From: CBDDKU01 sp965230375
GTDB lineage: Bacteria; Bacteroidota; Bacteroidia; Flavobacteriales_D; Cryomorphaceae
Assembly: GCA_965230375.1 (NCBI GenBank)
Contig: CBDDKU010000005.1
Span: forward strand, 40,485 to 104,484
DNA length: 64,000 nt
Reading direction: 5' to 3'
In this document: one piece after another, positions 35,361 through 43,878 of the stretch
Numbering within the stretch: the stretch's first letter is position 1
How the letters are laid out: each line of letters opens with the position of its first letter
Position numbers and translations under genes: made by a program
Notes under the pieces: model-generated
Databases searched by the model: none
Told to the model about the DNA's origin: nothing
Seen by the model: only the letters and a program-made list of their open reading frames with translations

Positions 35361-36872
35361 ATGAAAACAAAACTTTACATAGCGGTCGGACTAGTAACTG
35401 CGATATCAACTTTGGCTTTTATGCCATTTGACGCAAACTATGGTGGTGAAGAAAAGCTTCAGTACACCATTTTTCATCATGCTGAAGATGGCATGGAAAC
35501 CTTCGACACTATCGTGCCTGCATCTTCAGACTTCACGATTCAGGACTTTATTGCTCTTAAAGGACTGGATGTCGATGATGTTGACATTTTGGATTTAGAC
35601 GGTAACCTTGCCCCACAATCTGACATGGATATAGAAATGGCCTTTGACGTGCGCCATGAAGGCCCTGTTAAAGTAACCGAGTTCAAAGACAAAGCTGGGA
35701 ATGTTGTGATCATGAAATCTGACGATGGCAACGCTTTTGAAATTGAAATTGACGGTGATGCTATGTCTTTAAATATCGACAGCTTAATTTCTGCCCACGG
35801 TTCGGGTGAGAAGGTGATGACGTTTAAAATGTCCGGCGATCCTTCGACTCTTAAACAAGTACGTGGCAACGAAGGAAAACCTTCCGAAATGGTAGAAGTA
35901 ATCGTCGAAGTCGATGAAGTGAGCAAGTCTGATGAGCCCAAGTCAAAAAAAGTGATTCGCAAAGAAGTGAAGCGCGCTGATAGTGAAGGTCAGACCTACT
36001 TCTACGAATTAGATACGGAAGATGATACGGACATCCAGGTCGTGTCTGGTGAATCAAAAGATGACATTAAAATAAATGGAAAGAGCCTTGAAGAGATCAT
36101 CAAAGAAGCCAAAGAGAGCGGACAAGAACAGGTTAAAACTATCGTGATTGAGAAACAGATCGATAAGGACGGAAATGTGACCATTGAGAAGACGGTGAAT
36201 GGAGAGAAAGTTGATCCCACATCGGAAGAAATGGAATTCGATCACATCCTTTTTGAGAAAGAAGGGGTTGGAGAAGAATCAGAAGATGTTCAGATCTGGA
36301 TTGAGGAGATTAAAACTGTGGAGAAAGCCAATGAGATGGAGTCTGTTTCAGAAACGAAGGTAATCTCGTCTGATCGTCGAGTGGAAGTAAAAGTATTACC
36401 AATCGAATCTGAAAAAGTTGAATACATCATAAGTGATGAAGGAGATGAAGAAGTAGTGATGTATGCATACAAGTTTAACACTGTGCTAGACGATGAACCG
36501 CTCTTTCTGAAAGACTCGTTTAAAATGAGAGATATCGCCATGGTAAAGCGAATTCCTGCGGAAATTTCAGACGAAAGTCAATCAGATTGGCAAATCACAA
36601 ACGACGATGCTAAACTCCCAATCGAAGAACTCACCTTCTTCCCCAACCCTACGGATGGCGACTTCAGAATGAGTTTCTTCTTACCACAAATGGGACAAAC
36701 AAATATTGGCATCTACGATCTTTCTGGAAAAGAAGTATACCAAGAGAATTTGGGAACATTTGAAGGTCGGTACGACCAGAACATAAACCTCAACAATCTC
36801 GAAAGCGGAACGTACATACTTCGGATCAGTCAAAATAATCTGAGTCTAGCTGAGAAGATTATCGTCAACTAG
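35361..36872 (+). CDS. Acidic secreted protein with T9SS type A sorting domain
   Basis: A 503-residue exported protein. An N-terminal signal (KLYIAVGLVTAISTLAFMP) is followed by about 390 residues very rich in Glu, Asp, Lys and Val with no recognised domain (for example VKTIVIEKQIDKDGNVTIE). It ends in a T9SS type A C-terminal domain of about 80 residues starting LTFFPNPTDGDF and ending LAEKIIVN. The sorting domain directs export across the outer membrane by the type IX system. The gene is divergent from the HK/RR operon and shares its regulatory region, so it is a likely target. It might also feed back on the kinase, much as CpxP does on CpxA; that is only an analogy. Confidence 0.85.
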   Translation: MKTKLYIAVGLVTAISTLAFMPFDANYGGEEKLQYTIFHHAEDGMETFDTIVPASSDFTIQDFIALKGLDVDDVDILDLDGNLAPQSDMDIEMAFDVRHEGPVKVTEFKDKAGNVVIMKSDDGNAFEIEIDGDAMSLNIDSLISAHGSGEKVMTFKMSGDPSTLKQVRGNEGKPSEMVEVIVEVDEVSKSDEPKSKKVIRKEVKRADSEGQTYFYELDTEDDTDIQVVSGESKDDIKINGKSLEEIIKEAKESGQEQVKTIVIEKQIDKDGNVTIEKTVNGEKVDPTSEEMEFDHILFEKEGVGEESEDVQIWIEEIKTVEKANEMESVSETKVISSDRRVEVKVLPIESEKVEYIISDEGDEEVVMYAYKFNTVLDDEPLFLKDSFKMRDIAMVKRIPAEISDESQSDWQITNDDAKLPIEELTFFPNPTDGDFRMSFFLPQMGQTNIGIYDLSGKEVYQENLGTFEGRYDQNINLNNLESGTYILRISQNNLSLAEKIIVN

Positions 36873-36901
36873 AAAAAGCTAAACACTAAACAAACCAGTC
36901 G

Positions 36902-36925
36902 GCCGCATTGATGATTCAATGCGGC
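36902..36925 (+). terminator. Hairpin after the T9SS gene
   Basis: Ten-base-pair perfect stem GCCGCATTGA / TCAATGCGGC with loop TGAT lies between the convergent T9SS and 265-residue genes. No T-run follows on either strand, so intrinsic termination is uncertain. It may block read-through in both directions. Confidence 0.5.
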
Positions 36926-36953
36926 TGATTCGTATGCGCTGATTTACAGAAGG

Positions 36954-37751
36954 CTATTTTGTATAAAATGGCGATCGCTTGATAATGTAGTTGAGGGTAA
37001 TCATGTAAGCATCATTCGAACTCCAGAAAGACTCGTGAGATTTTAGGAATATATTCTCACCTGACTCGTTGTAAATACTGAGTTGCACAGTGGTATCAAA
37101 ATTTGTTGACGTAGAGCCCGTGCCAACTGCATAGCCTGAATTTCTTTTTCCTTTGTTCTTACCATTGTAATACGTTCCATGTGTCGATCTAGAGCCAGTC
37201 TTTGTCACAGATATACTTCCATAGACGACATACTCTACATTCAGCACGTGCGCTATTTCATCTGGTGTGTAATTTGTGATGTTTTTGTCAGTAATATGGT
37301 GCTTGCCCAGAATGGCATTGGTCGCAATCGGATCTTGAAAAGTGTAGTTTGGAGCTTTCTCTCGCAAGGCTGAAACACAATCGCCCTGGACTTTTGTTTT
37401 CATCTCATCAGACATCGATTTATTCACATCACTGATGTAAGAAAAGGGCAGCACCGCAACAACATTATGGTGCTCAGCTAGGCTACCTTCGTCCTTGGAA
37501 ACGGGGTTGAAAAATTCGATTCGCCCGCTACTGAATTCAATTTTATTAATCTTTGTCTTCTCAATCTGGTAGGTTAATGTTTCACCCTGATAAACGAATG
37601 AAACTGACTGATCATTGATAGCCGTCACCTTCCCCACTCTTTCCTCACCATTATTCATCAGGATTTTATCTGTTTTTGATTCCTGCCCTTGTGAGAAGGC
37701 AACAACTATGATGACAAAAAGTGATGTGAGAAGTACTTTGATAGACTTCAT
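36954..37751 (-). CDS. Exported hypothetical protein
   Basis: A 265-residue protein with a signal peptide (IKVLLTSLFVIIVVAFSQGQ). The first 80 residues (DKILMNNGEERVGKVTAIND, VSFVYQGETLTYQIEKTKI) resemble a small beta-barrel unit seen in Bacteroidota envelope proteins. The middle (VVAVLPFSYISDVNKSMSDEMK, EIAHVLNVEYVVYGSISVTKTG) resembles the strand-helix pattern of CsgG/TolB-N-like domains that assess 'pseudo-LPFxN' motifs. A Gly/Ser/Asn-rich segment follows. Function unknown; the CsgG-like reading is tentative. Single gene. Confidence 0.65.
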   Translation of the reverse strand: MKSIKVLLTSLFVIIVVAFSQGQESKTDKILMNNGEERVGKVTAINDQSVSFVYQGETLTYQIEKTKINKIEFSSGRIEFFNPVSKDEGSLAEHHNVVAVLPFSYISDVNKSMSDEMKTKVQGDCVSALREKAPNYTFQDPIATNAILGKHHITDKNITNYTPDEIAHVLNVEYVVYGSISVTKTGSRSTHGTYYNGKNKGKRNSGYAVGTGSTSTNFDTTVQLSIYNESGENIFLKSHESFWSSNDAYMITLNYIIKRSPFYTK

Positions 37752-37865
37752 AATTCAAGGTTTTGGGCTTTGAATATAATGGATTCTGAATTTCGAATAA
37801 TGCATTCATTCAAAGATTAATTTTAATATTTCGAGTACCTTCATTTTCAAAGCTGAGAACTATCC

Positions 37866-38948
37866 ATGGATGTATACAGACTTGTCCGTTACCGATTTAG
37901 TTCGCTGATCAGATACGTACTGATCTCATGCGTCTTTATGATGGCACTGGATCAGATCGGTAATTTTGATGCGCCCTGGTTTATCACCTTGCTCTTTGCC
38001 GCAATCATAGGGCTGTTGTTGGGTCTGTACCGGATGTTTATCGGATTTGAGTTTTTGCGTTCATGGCCGTTGCTCTTGCGAATAGTCTTCCAAATCGTAA
38101 TCATTCAAATTCTCATAGTTGTTTCAGCTAACTTGATCCAACTGGCTCTTGGTTTTCTGGATTTGAGAGATCCAACCACGCCAGTCAGGGAGCTTCTGGT
38201 CTCTCGCGATTATGTAGCCCTCTATTACAAAGCGCAGCTCTTTTCGTTTATGCTTTACTTCTTCATTTCTCTGGAGAATATTCTCGGACCTTCATTTCTG
38301 ATAGATTATGTCTTGGGGCGATACCAAAGACCGACAACTGAAAGTAGGATCCTGCTCTTTATGGACCTAAAGAGCTCGACACAACTCGCCGAGAGAATGG
38401 GCGATCAAAAATTTTATCACTTTCTGAATGATACCTATGGTTTACTGAACAAACCGCTTATTTTTTCAAAAGGTGAAATCCTTAAATACGTCGGTGATGA
38501 AGTCATTATTACATGGAAACACGAAGAAGGCGTTGCGCTTAATAACTGTCTCAATTTCTTTACAGAGTATCTAAAAGTTTTAGATCAGCACAAAGCTAGC
38601 TTTATGAAAAAATATGGTACTGCTCCTGAGTTCAGAGCTGGTATGCATTCGGGAAAAGTGGTGACCGCTTATTTGGGACAGATTAAAAAGCAACTCGATT
38701 TTAGCGGTGACCTGATGAATACGACATCCAGAATCATGGATCTAGCAAAGTCTAAGGGATATGAACTCATTGTTTCCGAGGCCTTGTTCTACCAATTACA
38801 CTACGATAAAATAGTATTTGATCGACTTCCTGAAGCTCAGCTTAAGGGCAAAGAAGGAATGATCAATCTCGTTGGGGTAAATATGAAGGCTCACCTAAAA
38901 GAAATGGAGTCCAAATTGTCCAATCAGCCTGCTATCAGCCAAGAATGA
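37866..38948 (+). CDS. Membrane adenylate/guanylate cyclase (class III)
   Basis: A 360-residue protein with about four N-terminal membrane helices (about 15-140) and a C-terminal class III cyclase catalytic domain (about 158-340). Metal-binding Asp167 (LLFMDLKSST) and Asp211 (KYVGDEVIITW) are present. Asn and Arg in GDLMNTTSRIMD match the transition-state residues, and Lys207 lies at a purine-specifying position. The canonical YTAIGD motif is replaced by LDFSGD, so the specificity (cAMP or cGMP) is uncertain. The stop codon overlaps an ATG of the next frame, suggesting linkage with the small exported protein. Confidence 0.88.
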   Translation: MDVYRLVRYRFSSLIRYVLISCVFMMALDQIGNFDAPWFITLLFAAIIGLLLGLYRMFIGFEFLRSWPLLLRIVFQIVIIQILIVVSANLIQLALGFLDLRDPTTPVRELLVSRDYVALYYKAQLFSFMLYFFISLENILGPSFLIDYVLGRYQRPTTESRILLFMDLKSSTQLAERMGDQKFYHFLNDTYGLLNKPLIFSKGEILKYVGDEVIITWKHEEGVALNNCLNFFTEYLKVLDQHKASFMKKYGTAPEFRAGMHSGKVVTAYLGQIKKQLDFSGDLMNTTSRIMDLAKSKGYELIVSEALFYQLHYDKIVFDRLPEAQLKGKEGMINLVGVNMKAHLKEMESKLSNQPAISQE

Positions 38949-38977
38949 ATACTATATTTACAAAAAAACCAATCCCT

Positions 38978-39445
38978 ATGAAAAACCTTATCCTCGCACT
39001 CTTTGCAGTTATCTTATCTGCTTCTTCATTTGCTCAAGTTGACGAGCTCGATTCAAAATGGCTCCGATACATGGTAGAAAGTGAAAGACGAACTGTCTTT
39101 CTCGAAGCCATGGATTTGAAAGGAGCTGCTGACTCAACGTTTTGGGTCCTTTTTAACGAGTATGAAAAAGAGCTCGATAAAATTAGAGAGGAGTATATCA
39201 AAGATCTCTACGAGTACTCCAAAAAATACGATCACATGTCGGGAGATGATGCTGACAACTACATCAACAGACATTTTGCTCAAGAATCTCAGCGTATAGC
39301 CGTTCAGAAGAAGTATCACAAAAAAATTGCGAAAGCAGTAGATCAAAAAACCGCAGCTCGCTTTGTTCAAGTTGACGATGCTGTGCACATGATCATGCGC
39401 TTAAACGTCATGGATGAATTCCCTTTTATTGGTGATTTTAATTAA
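38978..39445 (+). CDS. Small exported helical protein
   Basis: A 155-residue protein. The ATG at 38978 gives a clean signal peptide, MKNLILALFAVILSASSFAQ. An ATG at 38945 overlapping the cyclase stop would put 11 residues before it. The mature part is nearly all charged helix (RRTVFLEAMDLKGAADS, FNEYEKELDKIREEY, KKYHKKIAKAVDQKTAAR). This pattern resembles periplasmic Spy/CpxP-like or hypothetical helical proteins of Bacteroidota, but no LTxxQ motif is visible. It is probably co-transcribed with the cyclase. A bidirectional terminator follows. Confidence 0.7.
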   Translation: MKNLILALFAVILSASSFAQVDELDSKWLRYMVESERRTVFLEAMDLKGAADSTFWVLFNEYEKELDKIREEYIKDLYEYSKKYDHMSGDDADNYINRHFAQESQRIAVQKKYHKKIAKAVDQKTAARFVQVDDAVHMIMRLNVMDEFPFIGDFN

Positions 39446-39467
39446 GTCAGACCCACAATAATTGGAA

Positions 39468-39496
39468 GCCACCAGCAAATAGCCGGTGGCTTTTTT
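39468..39496 (+). terminator. Terminator after the small exported protein
   Basis: GCCACC / GGTGGC stem with a further inner GC pair, followed by six T on the plus strand. It touches the stop codon of the convergent DUF3784 gene. Confidence 0.8.
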
Positions 39497-40229
39497 ATTC
39501 AATCCTTGTCAAGTCAGGAAAAGCCACACTTAGTTCAGCGTAAATTTCTTCAGTTGGAATGTCAGAACTGGAATAGAACACACGACTTCCGTCACTCAGC
39601 CCCATTTCAATGTATGGGGCTCTCTTGGTATTCAAAATGAGTTTTACCTTTTCCCCATTCGCCGTTTTAAACCAACCTTTGCTCGCTGATTCGAGAGCAA
39701 AACCGTTGAGTCGGGATGAGATGGTGGGTAGATCTTCGATGAGCAGAATTTCATTAATCTCAGCTTTCTGCCAGTCGTCACCATAAATCCCAGTAATCTC
39801 CACGCCCGATTGATTTACGACTAGCCTGTTCTCTCTCATACCCATCACCAGCAGACCGACAACAAAGATCAGTGTAATCGCGAGTACGAAGACGCCAATT
39901 TTGCCATTGATGCCCTTGTTAGGGTTGCCATACTTCTGTGCTTTCCAAATAAAGTAGATGTACGCAACAATGGGGTAAACTCCCAGAAAGGATCCCGCTG
40001 CATCACCCCCCAAAGTGAAAAATGCGCCCAGGCCAAGAACTAAAAAACTGAGACCCAGAAAAATGTGAAACTTCTTGAAGAATGGAAGAAATCCATCCAG
40101 GTCAAAAGCTTCTCTATCTTCCTTACTGGCCGTATTGTACCCAGCCAACAAATACTTGGCGTTATTCTGATTTAAGGTGAAGGCCAAAAGTAAAAACATC
40201 ACTCCTAACCCAATGATTACGTATAGCAT
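39495..40229 (-). CDS. DUF3784-like membrane protein
   Basis: A 244-residue inner-membrane protein. The N-terminal half has the DUF3784 pattern: helix 1 at 2-18, the loop NNAKYLLAGYNTASKEDREAFD, then helices at about 55-75, 82-95 and 110-130. The C-terminal half (about 135-244) is a soluble PH-like beta domain (VVNQSGVEITGIYGDDWQKAEI, LILNTKRAPYIEMGLSDGS). Function unknown; such proteins are often envelope-stress associated. It is the left boundary of the stress-like gene island and runs toward the cyclase gene pair. Confidence 0.75.
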   Translation of the reverse strand: MLYVIIGLGVMFLLLAFTLNQNNAKYLLAGYNTASKEDREAFDLDGFLPFFKKFHIFLGLSFLVLGLGAFFTLGGDAAGSFLGVYPIVAYIYFIWKAQKYGNPNKGINGKIGVFVLAITLIFVVGLLVMGMRENRLVVNQSGVEITGIYGDDWQKAEINEILLIEDLPTISSRLNGFALESASKGWFKTANGEKVKLILNTKRAPYIEMGLSDGSRVFYSSSDIPTEEIYAELSVAFPDLTRIE

Positions 40230-40297
40230 AGTAGTGGATTTTAATCTAAGTTAAATGATGAATTGGATGAATCAATACCGCTCATACTAATGCGAAA

Positions 40298-40321
40298 CGG
40301 CCCCGAAAAAATCCGAGGCCG
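40298..40321 (-). terminator. Probable terminator after csbD-like gene
   Basis: On the minus strand CGGCC...GGCCG forms a stem of up to nine pairs (two G-T) with a T-rich loop, followed by TTT. It lies 29 bases after the CsbD stop. The short T-run makes it a modest candidate. Confidence 0.5.
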
Positions 40322-40349
40322 CTTCTGTCCAAATCACTTCCAATTCCAC

Positions 40350-40541
40350 TTAGAAGCTATCGATATATTCCTTTATTTGAGATTTGGTCTTCCCAGTCTT
40401 TTCTTGAATCCGACCGAGAAGCTCATCTTCCTTTCCTTCAGTATAGGTCAGGTCATCATCTGTAAGCTCTCCGTACTCTTGCTTTAGTTTTCCTTTAAGC
40501 TGATTCCAGTTTCCTTTAATTTTATCTGTAGTTGATCCCAT
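40350..40541 (-). CDS. CsbD-family general stress protein
   Basis: A 63-residue CsbD family protein, a small charged helical protein named after a SigB-dependent stress protein of Bacillus. The whole length matches: TTDKIKGNWNQLKGKLKQEY, then LTDDDLTYTEGKEDELLGRI, then QEKTGKTKSQIKEYIDSF. The molecular function is unknown, but expression is typically induced by general stress. A sigma-54-like promoter lies 35 bases before the ATG (40576-40590), with a TGTGG-N8-CTACA element about 100 bases further upstream. This suggests control by the nearby NtrC-type regulator. Confidence 0.92.
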   Translation of the reverse strand: MGSTTDKIKGNWNQLKGKLKQEYGELTDDDLTYTEGKEDELLGRIQEKTGKTKSQIKEYIDSF

Positions 40542-40575
40542 TTTGATTTAAGTTATAGTGTTTGGTATAAATAAT

Positions 40576-40590
40576 GCGAACATTATGCCA
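40576..40590 (-). promoter_or_regulatory. Sigma-54-like promoter of csbD
   Basis: The minus strand reads TGGCATAATGTTCGCA, with GG-N10-GC spacing. The -24 box TGGCAT fits the consensus TGGCAY, and the -12 box TCGCA differs from TTGCA by one base. The GC lies 35 bases before the ATG. The core GGnATAATGnTCGCA recurs before the PfpI gene at 41801. Confidence 0.6.
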
Positions 40591-40674
40591 GCGAATTTCA
40601 CTGAGTGCAAACCCTTTAATAAAGCGGCTTCTTTAGATTGGGTGCTCAGGAAATCGTGGAACTAACTGCACAAG

Positions 40675-40692
40675 TGTGGTCTTGCGCCTACA
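40675..40692. promoter_or_regulatory. TGTGG-N8-CTACA element
   Basis: An inverted repeat one base away from TGTGG-N8-CCACA. It lies about 100 bases upstream of the csbD -12 box and between csbD and the divergent MscS gene. It may be an enhancer site for the NtrC-type activator. Confidence 0.45.
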
Positions 40693-40763
40693 CAAGTTTG
40701 GTTTTTTTAGTGCTTTTATACTTGACCGATGATTTCTATCTTGAAAAACCATCTCAACTTGAT

Positions 40764-41663
40764 ATGACAAAAGAAATACTCGAACCGATATACGAACTCA
40801 AGGATCATCTCTCCCAAAACTTCCCTACCCTGTTTTGGGGCACCATATCCTTTCTTATTTGTCTGCTGCTCGGCATAGGTCTCAAGCGATTAGCAGTGAT
40901 GAGACTAAAAAAGCGTACGGATGACATCCTCCTTGTCAATTTTGTCGGAAGACTTATCCTGGTCATCTTCATCCTAATCGGCGCCATATTCCTTCTCAAT
41001 GCCATTGGCCTGGGTTCGGCTGCGGGCAGTATTCTTGCTGGAGCTGGAGTATCAGCGATCATACTGGGGTTTGCCTTTAAAGATATAGGTGAAAACTTCA
41101 TAGCAGGCTTTTTCCTGGCATTCTCTAGGCCATTCGGAAATGGCGATCTGATAGAATTGGAAGGGATAAAAGGTGTAGTAAAAGAGATGAGCTTTCGCAC
41201 GACCCACATTCGCACCTATGATGGTAGGGACATATTCTTGCCTAATGCTATGCTTGTCAAAAATCCACTTTCGAACTATACCAGAGATGGGTTGCTTCGC
41301 CACAAATTTGTAGTAGGATTGGACTATGGTGATAATATTACTCTAGCCATGAAAACCGTATTGAATGAGCTAGCAAAAATGTCAGAACTCGAACATTCAA
41401 AAAGTCTAAAACCATTTGTGGCTATTGACAACTTTGGTGTGAGCACCGTAGATCTCGGGATTTACTTTTGGGTAAACTCACCACGACAAAAAAGAGAGAT
41501 CTTTGAGATAAAGAACGAAGTAATGGAAAAGAGTCTCGAAGCATTGAGTAATGCAGGCTTTACTCTTCCCGCAGACATTGTAGAGCTCAAAATATATCAG
41601 GAAGGAAAACCGATACCACTTCGCATGGTTCAAAGTGAAACTGAACAAATTGCTCCAAAATAA
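40764..41663 (+). CDS. Mechanosensitive channel, MscS family (copy 2)
   Basis: A 299-residue MscS channel from the ATG at 40764 (MTKEILEPIYELKDHLSQN). Upstream codons in frame could add 42 residues from a TTG at 40638, including one hydrophobic stretch, so the start is uncertain. Helices lie at about 22-42, 60-82 and 88-112. TM3 (GSILAGAGVSAIILGFAFKD) and the beta-domain SRPFGNGDLIELEGIKGVV are typical, with FLPNAMLVKNPLSNYTR in the vestibule. It gates under membrane tension. It is divergent from csbD and lies in the stress-like island. Confidence 0.92.
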   Translation: MTKEILEPIYELKDHLSQNFPTLFWGTISFLICLLLGIGLKRLAVMRLKKRTDDILLVNFVGRLILVIFILIGAIFLLNAIGLGSAAGSILAGAGVSAIILGFAFKDIGENFIAGFFLAFSRPFGNGDLIELEGIKGVVKEMSFRTTHIRTYDGRDIFLPNAMLVKNPLSNYTRDGLLRHKFVVGLDYGDNITLAMKTVLNELAKMSELEHSKSLKPFVAIDNFGVSTVDLGIYFWVNSPRQKREIFEIKNEVMEKSLEALSNAGFTLPADIVELKIYQEGKPIPLRMVQSETEQIAPK

Positions 41664-41799
41664 ACCTTGTCCCGACCGTGGAGTTTGATCAACAACGAGT
41701 GGAACAAGGTCACGGTTAAAATGATTCTTTCGATTCTACACCTAGCCGATACTCAGGCTGTATGCGTCTTTCACGAATGTTTTCCAACCAGAAGTCTTT

Positions 41800-41815
41800 T
41801 GGAATAATGATCGCA
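41800..41815 (+). promoter_or_regulatory. Sigma-54-like promoter of the PfpI gene
   Basis: TTGGAATAATGATCGCA has GG (41801-41802) and GC (41813-41814) separated by exactly ten bases, 37 bases before the ATG. The core is nearly the same as the csbD promoter on the other strand. The -24 box has A where C is usual. Confidence 0.55.
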
Positions 41816-41850
41816 CTACTATAGGTGAAATCATAAAATTTAAAAGATCA

Positions 41851-42411
41851 ATGGATAAGATTAAAAACAAACGAGTTGCCATCCTCGCCACTGATGGCTT
41901 TGAAGAATCAGAATTAGTATCTCCCCTAAACGCATTACGACATGCCGGAGCAAAAGTGGAAATCATCTCCCCTAAATCTGGACAAATCAAAAGCTGGAAA
42001 GACGGAAACTGGAATATGTCAGTTGATGTAGACAAAACACTCGACCAGGCAGATTCCAAAGATTATAGCGCTCTGATGATTCCAGGTGGAGTGATCAACC
42101 CCGACATGATGCGCAGAGAAGAGTCCGCGGTGAAGTTCGTAAGGGCTTTTTTTGACGACCATAAGCCAGTTGGTGCAATTTGCCACGGACCGCAAATGCT
42201 CATTGAAGCCGATGTTGTAAACGGACGAAATCTAACGTCATACCACTCTATTTCAACAGATTTGAAAAACGCGGGTGCACATTGGACGGATGAAGAAGTT
42301 GTAACCGATGCGGGATTGGTAACATCGCGTTCACCCCAAGATCTCGATGCATTCAACTCTAAACTTGTAGAAGAAATTGCTGAAGGAAAACACGCTGAGC
42401 AGACCGTGTAA
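41851..42411 (+). CDS. DJ-1/PfpI family protein (general stress protein 18-like)
   Basis: A 186-residue class I glutamine-amidotransferase-like protein of the DJ-1/PfpI family. The nucleophile elbow is AICHGPQML, with Cys111 and neighbouring His112. The N-terminal VAILATDGFEESELVSPLNALRHAG, in segments, carries the conserved Glu that pairs with the cysteine. Members act as deglycases, glyoxalases or stress chaperones, often induced by stress (YfkM/GSP18 type). A sigma-54-like promoter precedes it and a strong terminator follows. It is thus a single-gene unit in the stress island. Confidence 0.92.
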   Translation: MDKIKNKRVAILATDGFEESELVSPLNALRHAGAKVEIISPKSGQIKSWKDGNWNMSVDVDKTLDQADSKDYSALMIPGGVINPDMMRREESAVKFVRAFFDDHKPVGAICHGPQMLIEADVVNGRNLTSYHSISTDLKNAGAHWTDEEVVTDAGLVTSRSPQDLDAFNSKLVEEIAEGKHAEQTV

Positions 42412-42430
42412 AGCGAAATAATTCAACAGA

Positions 42431-42467
42431 AAAAGGTCGAGCAATTTAGTGCTCGACCTTTTTTTTT
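42431..42467 (+). terminator. Terminator after the PfpI gene (bidirectional)
   Basis: Thirteen-base-pair stem AAAAGGTCGAGCA / TGCTCGACCTTTT, 6-base loop, then further T to 42467. The A-rich left side lets it also serve the convergent AI-2E gene. Confidence 0.93.
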
Positions 42468-42485
42468 GCCCCTTAATTATTCTAA

Positions 42486-43536
42486 CTAAGTATCGTTTTT
42501 AAGGAATATATTGATCGGCTTTAAACTCTCGGTGTGCTCTAGCAAAATGACAATTGTAGCAGTCAAAGGAACAGCAATCAACATTCCGATCACTCCCCAG
42601 TATTGACTCATAACTAGAAGCGCCAAAACTGCAACAAAAGGGTTTACGTTTACGCTATTTCCGAGAATCACTGGGGAGATAAAATTATTCTCTACAAACT
42701 GGATAAGGACGTAAAGCCCCATTACCCCAAAACCGTATGACAAGGAGTCCTTTGTTACAAATGCAAAGAGAATTGGAATTAGCGCTCCAATAAAAGTTCC
42801 GATGTAAGGAATTACTGTTAGAACAGCCGACAATATCCCTAAGAGCAATGCATACGAAACACCAATGGCCCATAGCCCTACTGTGGCAAGGGTCGCATTA
42901 ATTAGCACAACCAAGCCCAGTCCAGAAAGGTATCTTTGGATCATAGCTTTTGACTGAGAAATAGTCGTTCTAAATTCTTGAGAAATCCTTGAATCGAGCG
43001 ATTTGAGAAATTGGTTGAGTCGACCACGGTAAAAAAGAATAAAAAAGATAAAAATTGGCAGAAGCGACCATTGTGGTAAGGACACCACTTGTTACGGCTA
43101 TAAAATCGGATACAAAAGATCCAACCACGCCCATGTCTTCGGGCATAATCTTGTCCAGATCTTCCGTGTTTCGCATCACTGGCGGTTTAATACTTTCTGG
43201 TAAATGTTGAGTCAACCGATTGACTTTCTCGAAAAAAGACTGCTCAAAATTCCCAGCTGAAGTATTCAACTGCTTAAGCTGAAAAGCCGCCATAGTGCCG
43301 AGAGACAGCACTATGGCGGCAATAGCAACAACGGGTATCAGGCAGCTCAACAACCTGTTTAACCCAATTTTTTCTAGCCACTTTACAAGCGGTAAAATTA
43401 CCAAAGCTAAAATGGTCGAGAGCACAAACGGTGCTATAACAGGTCTTAGAAGACTACCCAGCAAAAGCAGCAAGCCAACTATAGCGAATAGGTAAAACAA
43501 GTGTTTTAACCTTTTGTATTCTAAAAGATTCTCCAT
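42486..43536 (-). pseudogene. AI-2E family transporter with a single-base shift
   Basis: A PerM/AI-2E-type eight-helix membrane protein of about 350 residues, readable only by removing one base (total length 3n+1). The N-terminal part (43536 down to about 43050) has HLFYLFAIVGLLLLLGSLL and VIAPFVLSTILALVILPLVKWLEK in order, ending VTSGVLTTMVASA. The C-terminal part resumes in the other frame at IFIFFILFYRGRLNQF. It contains the family core LLGILSAVLTVIPYIGTFIG and FVENNFISPVILG. The likely shift is in the A/T runs at 43048-43056. Either a recent inactivation or a homopolymer error is possible. Real substrates of the family are unclear, since AI-2 export is shown for few members. It probably ends the YtxH operon. 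Confidence 0.83.
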
Positions 43537-43596
43537 TAATCGAATGATTGCGAATCAAATGCTCACAAGAGCAGTTGGCTCATGCATATGTTCTAT

Positions 43597-43878
43597 TTAC
43601 TTAAATATTCGAAAGATGATATTCATCCACATTTTCGAAGCTTGAAGGTCATCTAAGATTGTTGTAAAGGTCTTTACCAACTTCGATGGCGATGAGATAT
43701 CCTTGTCGAATAGAATGGAAATCAGGCTTGCCCCAAGCTTGAGCGGTGACAAATAATGCCTTTTGACCCGACCAGCCATTGCTGACATTTCCGTTTTGAT
43801 AAGCTCTCGCTTGATTTCGAGAACACCTATTTCACGGTCTAAGTCTTTCAAAGAATTGATATGCTTATAATTTGACAT
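43597..43878 (-). CDS. Small hypothetical protein of the YtxH operon
   Basis: A 93-residue protein. The first half is a charged helix (INSLKDLDREIGVLEIKREL, IKTEMSAMAG). The second half is amphipathic with hydrophobic stretches (LKLGASLISILFD, MWMNIIFRIFK) but no clear membrane helix. It overlaps the holin-like gene by 14 bases, so it is translationally coupled to it. Similar small partners follow holin-like and YtxH genes in Bacteroidota; no family name is recognised. Confidence 0.7.
   Translation of the reverse strand: MSNYKHINSLKDLDREIGVLEIKRELIKTEMSAMAGRVKRHYLSPLKLGASLISILFDKDISSPSKLVKTFTTILDDLQASKMWMNIIFRIFK

Noticed and set aside
40700..40713. GG-N10-GC upstream of mscS copy 2
   Set aside because: Only the GG and GC match; the rest is a T-run and the boxes do not resemble TGGCAY or TTGC.
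41675..41720. Long inverted repeats CCTTGT/ACAAGG and ACCGTG/CACGGT after mscS copy 2
   Set aside because: The arms are in the wrong order for a single stem and no T-run follows; probably chance.
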